DNA of 7,025 nt from Nanobdellota archaeon (GTDB lineage: Archaea; Nanoarchaeota; Nanoarchaeia; Parvarchaeales; Parvarchaeaceae): contig JAKACB010000033.1 of NCBI GenBank assembly GCA_021796445.1, forward strand, positions 1-7,025, read 5' to 3'. Each line of letters begins with the position of its first letter. Within the stretch, counting starts at the first letter, position 1. Position numbers and translations under genes: made by a program. The notes under the pieces are model-generated. The model was not told the DNA's origin and did not search any database. It saw nothing but the letters and a program-made list of their open reading frames with translations. Shown here piece by piece: positions 5,599-7,025 of the stretch.

Positions 5599-6582
5599 AT
5601 GGTTAGTATGCAAGCTAAGCAGGCCATTATAATTTCGACTGTTTTCATTTTCCTATTAATATTCGCATTGAGTGCTGTTCACGCAGTAGGTTATGGATAT
5701 TCAAAGGTTACGTTAACGCAGTACTCAGTAAATATCTCACAGGGCAATTCTGCAGATATAGGATTCACAATTTCATTGTTCAATGGAAGTTATTGGGGAA
5801 CCTCGCTTGCTGAAAGTCCTCTTAGTAGTTATATAACCTTTACACCTAGTGCTTCAAACCAAGATCCAACATACAGCGGAACCTTAGGCATAGCTGTTGC
5901 AAAGGGGGCACCTATAGGGACATACAAATTCAATATTTCTGCAGTTGGTGATGATCCTTCTGTTTCACCTGTGCAGTTAACTATTAACGTTATTAATTCC
6001 ACAAAAAGCACAGCTCCAAGTGTAACTCCTCCAATTGTTAGTACCCCTAAACCCACAAATTACTTTGATTATGTAGGCAGCATATTTTTAGTTGTAATAA
6101 TAGTTCTTTTAGGTTTAGGTCTTTCAATGAAAAGAAAGTTTGTAAAAGCTGCAAACTACGCTATGCTTGGATCAATTATTTTAAGCTTGGCAGCTGCCGT
6201 TTATCTTTTAGCTTATGACAGTATATTGAGAATTTCTGGTATGCTGCATTACGATATTCTGATAGTGTTCTTTATTCTGACTATAATATTAGCATATCTA
6301 GTTTACGGCAATAAGAAAATGCGTAGAACTGCTTTACTTATTTTAGGTAGCTTGTCCGCATTGTTTGTACTTGCAATGTTTCTTGATGCAATATTAGGCT
6401 TGCCTTTAACACAGGTCTCAGGTTCAATGTCTTACGGCTTTAATTATCTTTTTGGATTTGGAGCGGCTAATACCAGTTCTTCATACGGAACATCGTTTGC
6501 ATTCTCATTGTTACTTTTATCAGTAACTGCAACTTCTATTCTTAGCCTGTTTTCATTCTTCTTTGAAAACAAGAAAAGGTAA
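5599..6582 (+). CDS. Membrane protein with extracellular beta-type domain and five C-terminal helices
   Basis: I do not recognise a named family. Up to 327 residues are visible. A hydrophobic N-terminal helix (about 8-30, ending SAVHAV) may be a signal peptide or anchor. It is followed by a probable extracellular beta-sandwich-like domain (about 36-133) rich in Ser, Thr, Asn and Gly, with a GAPIGTYKFNISA strand-turn-strand (103-115) typical of Ig-like surface domains. A Pro/Thr/Ser linker (135-153) leads to five further predicted helices, about 158-176, 185-205, 216-236, 243-265 and 300-322, with short charged loops (KRK 178-180, NKKMRR 238-243) and a basic tail. Several N-x-S/T sequons lie in the outer domain. 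The ATG at 5599 gives the longest frame; the ATG at 5608 (3 codons later) fits the internal TATA box better. It lies 12 bases after the HIT gene, so it may be co-transcribed. Surface sensing, adhesion or envelope roles are possible but unsupported. Confidence 0.82.
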   Translation: MVSMQAKQAIIISTVFIFLLIFALSAVHAVGYGYSKVTLTQYSVNISQGNSADIGFTISLFNGSYWGTSLAESPLSSYITFTPSASNQDPTYSGTLGIAVAKGAPIGTYKFNISAVGDDPSVSPVQLTINVINSTKSTAPSVTPPIVSTPKPTNYFDYVGSIFLVVIIVLLGLGLSMKRKFVKAANYAMLGSIILSLAAAVYLLAYDSILRISGMLHYDILIVFFILTIILAYLVYGNKKMRRTALLILGSLSALFVLAMFLDAILGLPLTQVSGSMSYGFNYLFGFGAANTSSSYGTSFAFSLLLLSVTATSILSLFSFFFENKKR

Positions 6583-6587
6583 CCCGC

Positions 6588-6600
6588 TTTTATTTTTATT
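6588..6600 (+). terminator. T-rich terminator after the membrane protein gene
   Basis: TTTTATTTTTATT-type sequence starts six bases after the stop codon, following a short CCCGC. It would end the upstream transcript before the rRNA promoter region. Confidence 0.5.
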
Positions 6601-6610
6601 GATAACTTAA

Positions 6611-6619
6611 CCTTTATAT
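6611..6619 (+). promoter_or_regulatory. Possible distal rRNA promoter (P1)
   Basis: CCTTTATAT, within a longer TAACCTTTATAT (6608-6619), resembles an archaeal TATA box with start near 6641. Tandem promoters are common for archaeal rRNA operons. The same 12-mer occurs upstream of the 4488 gene. Confidence 0.35.
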
Positions 6620-6646
6620 CCTTGTCATTGTCTCATTTTTAAACAA

Positions 6647-6685
6647 TGCCGTTTTTTATCAAAATATTTGATATCGTGCCGTTTT
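6647..6685. repeat. Direct-repeat pair flanking a palindrome, upstream of the 16S promoter
   Basis: TGCCGTTTT occurs exactly at 6647-6655 and 6677-6685, start to start 30 bases, close to three helical turns. Between them lies the 17-base palindrome TATCAAAATATTTGATA (6657-6673), perfect about its central T. A partial third copy (GCGGTTTT, 6687-6694) follows. The block ends about 22 bases before the proximal TATA box (6708-6716), a position suited to a transcription regulator of rRNA synthesis. No such factor is known to me for this site. Confidence 0.5.
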
Positions 6686-6707
6686 AGCGGTTTTAAAGTG
6701 CAAAAAG

Positions 6708-6716
6708 TATTTAAAT
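6708..6716 (+). promoter_or_regulatory. Proximal 16S rRNA promoter (P2)
   Basis: TATTTAAAT preceded by an A-rich AAAAAG is the best TATA/BRE combination in the upstream region and identical to the MFS TATA box. Transcription would start near 6738, giving a pre-16S leader of about 150 bases. Confidence 0.55.
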
Positions 6717-6737
6717 TAGAATGTGCAAATAAAGTAA

Positions 6738-6889
6738 TTATCTGTATATCCCGGATACGCAGGAGTGCTGCATCGCAGTGCTGTGATTGCATCTTTTCAT
6801 ATGCAGATAATATTCGATGCTTTAAAAAGCAAATGAAGAATAGTGAGTGCGTGAATTTCATATTTATGCATGATGATGTTAATGCACCA
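6738..6889 (+). other. Structured pre-16S rRNA leader
   Basis: Between the proximal promoter and mature 16S the sequence can form a row of hairpins. 6764-6771 pairs with 6775-6782 (8 bp including two G-U, loop ATC). TGCAT 6788-6792 pairs with ATGCA 6801-6805. TGCTT 6818-6822 pairs with AAGCA 6827-6831. TGCAT 6867-6871 pairs with ATGCA 6882-6886. Archaeal pre-16S is normally excised through a long stem with a bulge-helix-bulge whose other half lies after 16S, outside this window, so the cleavage site cannot be placed. The short reading frames crossing this region on both strands are not genes. Confidence 0.5.
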
Positions 6890-7025
6890 ATTCCAGTTGA
6901 TCCTGCTGGAGGTCACTGCTATTGGGATTCGAATGAGACATGCAAGTTCATCTACTAGGTAATAGTAGATTGCGTACGGCTGAGGCAACACATAGATAAC
7001 GTAACGTTAGGAGGAGGATATCCTC
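6890..7025 (+). rRNA. 16S ribosomal RNA, 5' part (runs off the window)
   Basis: The sequence starting ATTCCAGTTGATCCTGCTGG aligns with the conserved archaeal 16S 5' end, normally TTCCGGTTGATCCTGCCGG. The two changes are compensatory in the 5' helix (CCAG pairs with CTGG where most archaea have CCGG with CCGG), which argues for a functional rRNA. Further landmarks are CACTGCTAT, GACATGCAAGTT, a perfect 8-bp hairpin at 6950-6970 (ATCTACTA / TAGTAGAT) in the helix-6 position, and GCGTACGGCTGAGGCAACAC. About 136 bases of a roughly 1.4-1.5 kb gene are present. The 5' boundary is uncertain by a few bases. Confidence 0.95.

Noticed and set aside
6647..6694. Repeat pair considered as a CRISPR fragment
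   Set aside because: The repeats are only 9 bases with a palindrome as spacer and just two full copies, unlike a CRISPR array.
6870..6876. A box C-like ATGATGA suggesting a C/D guide RNA
   Set aside because: No box D (CTGA) at a workable distance and no paired C'/D' boxes; it lies in the pre-16S leader.
6668..6958. A 96-codon open frame on the + strand across the rRNA leader and 16S start
   Set aside because: It overlaps the rRNA promoter, leader and conserved 16S sequence, and its protein has no recognisable features; it is a chance frame.
6625..6991. Two open frames on the - strand over the rRNA leader and 16S start
   Set aside because: They are antisense to rRNA and its leader and show no credible domain or promoter.

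Overview
The window looks like chromosomal DNA from an ultra-small acidophilic archaeon of the ARMAN type, most like Candidatus Parvarchaeum. Three things point there. The last 136 bases are the 5' end of an archaeal 16S rRNA gene with unusual bases in the normally invariant 5' block. The DNA is AT-rich with TATA-box (TATTTAAAT / TATAAATA) promoters. One gene encodes a thermopsin-family acid protease, typical of archaea living at low pH. The genus-level assignment is inference from memory of GC content and 16S character; it needs a 16S comparison.

Layout. At 125-1105 (+) lies a CtlX-type member of the guanidino-group-modifying (amidinotransferase / arginine deiminase-like) superfamily. At 1357-3033 (+) is a 14-helix MFS exporter of the DHA2 (EmrB/QacA) class. 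It converges on a membrane-anchored, heavily sequon-decorated thermopsin-like protease at 3063-4280 (-), and poly-T tracts on both strands separate the two. From a divergent intergenic region of about 200 bases, three co-oriented genes follow: a protein of unknown function with a His/Glu-rich block (4488-5129), a HIT-family nucleotide hydrolase/transferase with its Zn and HxHxH signatures (5164-5586), and a six-helix membrane protein with an extracellular beta-type domain (5599-6582). The 16S rRNA promoter region, a structured leader and the first 136 bases of 16S rRNA close the window.

Promoter architecture is the most consistent pattern. Five of six protein genes have an AT-rich TATA element whose centre lies about 24-27 bases upstream of a start codon, with no Shine-Dalgarno sequence, which predicts leaderless mRNAs. 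For the gene at 5599 this spacing favours the second ATG at 5608. The exception is ctlX, whose TATA candidates lie further upstream and whose leader carries an inverted repeat abutting the start codon. The rRNA promoter region carries two exact 9-base direct repeats 30 bases apart that flank a 17-base palindrome, a plausible regulator binding site.

The genes do not form one obvious pathway. A cautious reading for an acidic, peptide-rich biofilm is that an extracellular acid protease supplies peptides and amino acids, a citrulline/arginine-type hydrolase releases ammonia, and an exporter removes toxic compounds. No mobile element, CRISPR array or tRNA is visible, and I do not see a multi-gene novel system. 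The best novelty candidates are the protein at 4488-5129 and the rRNA upstream repeat.
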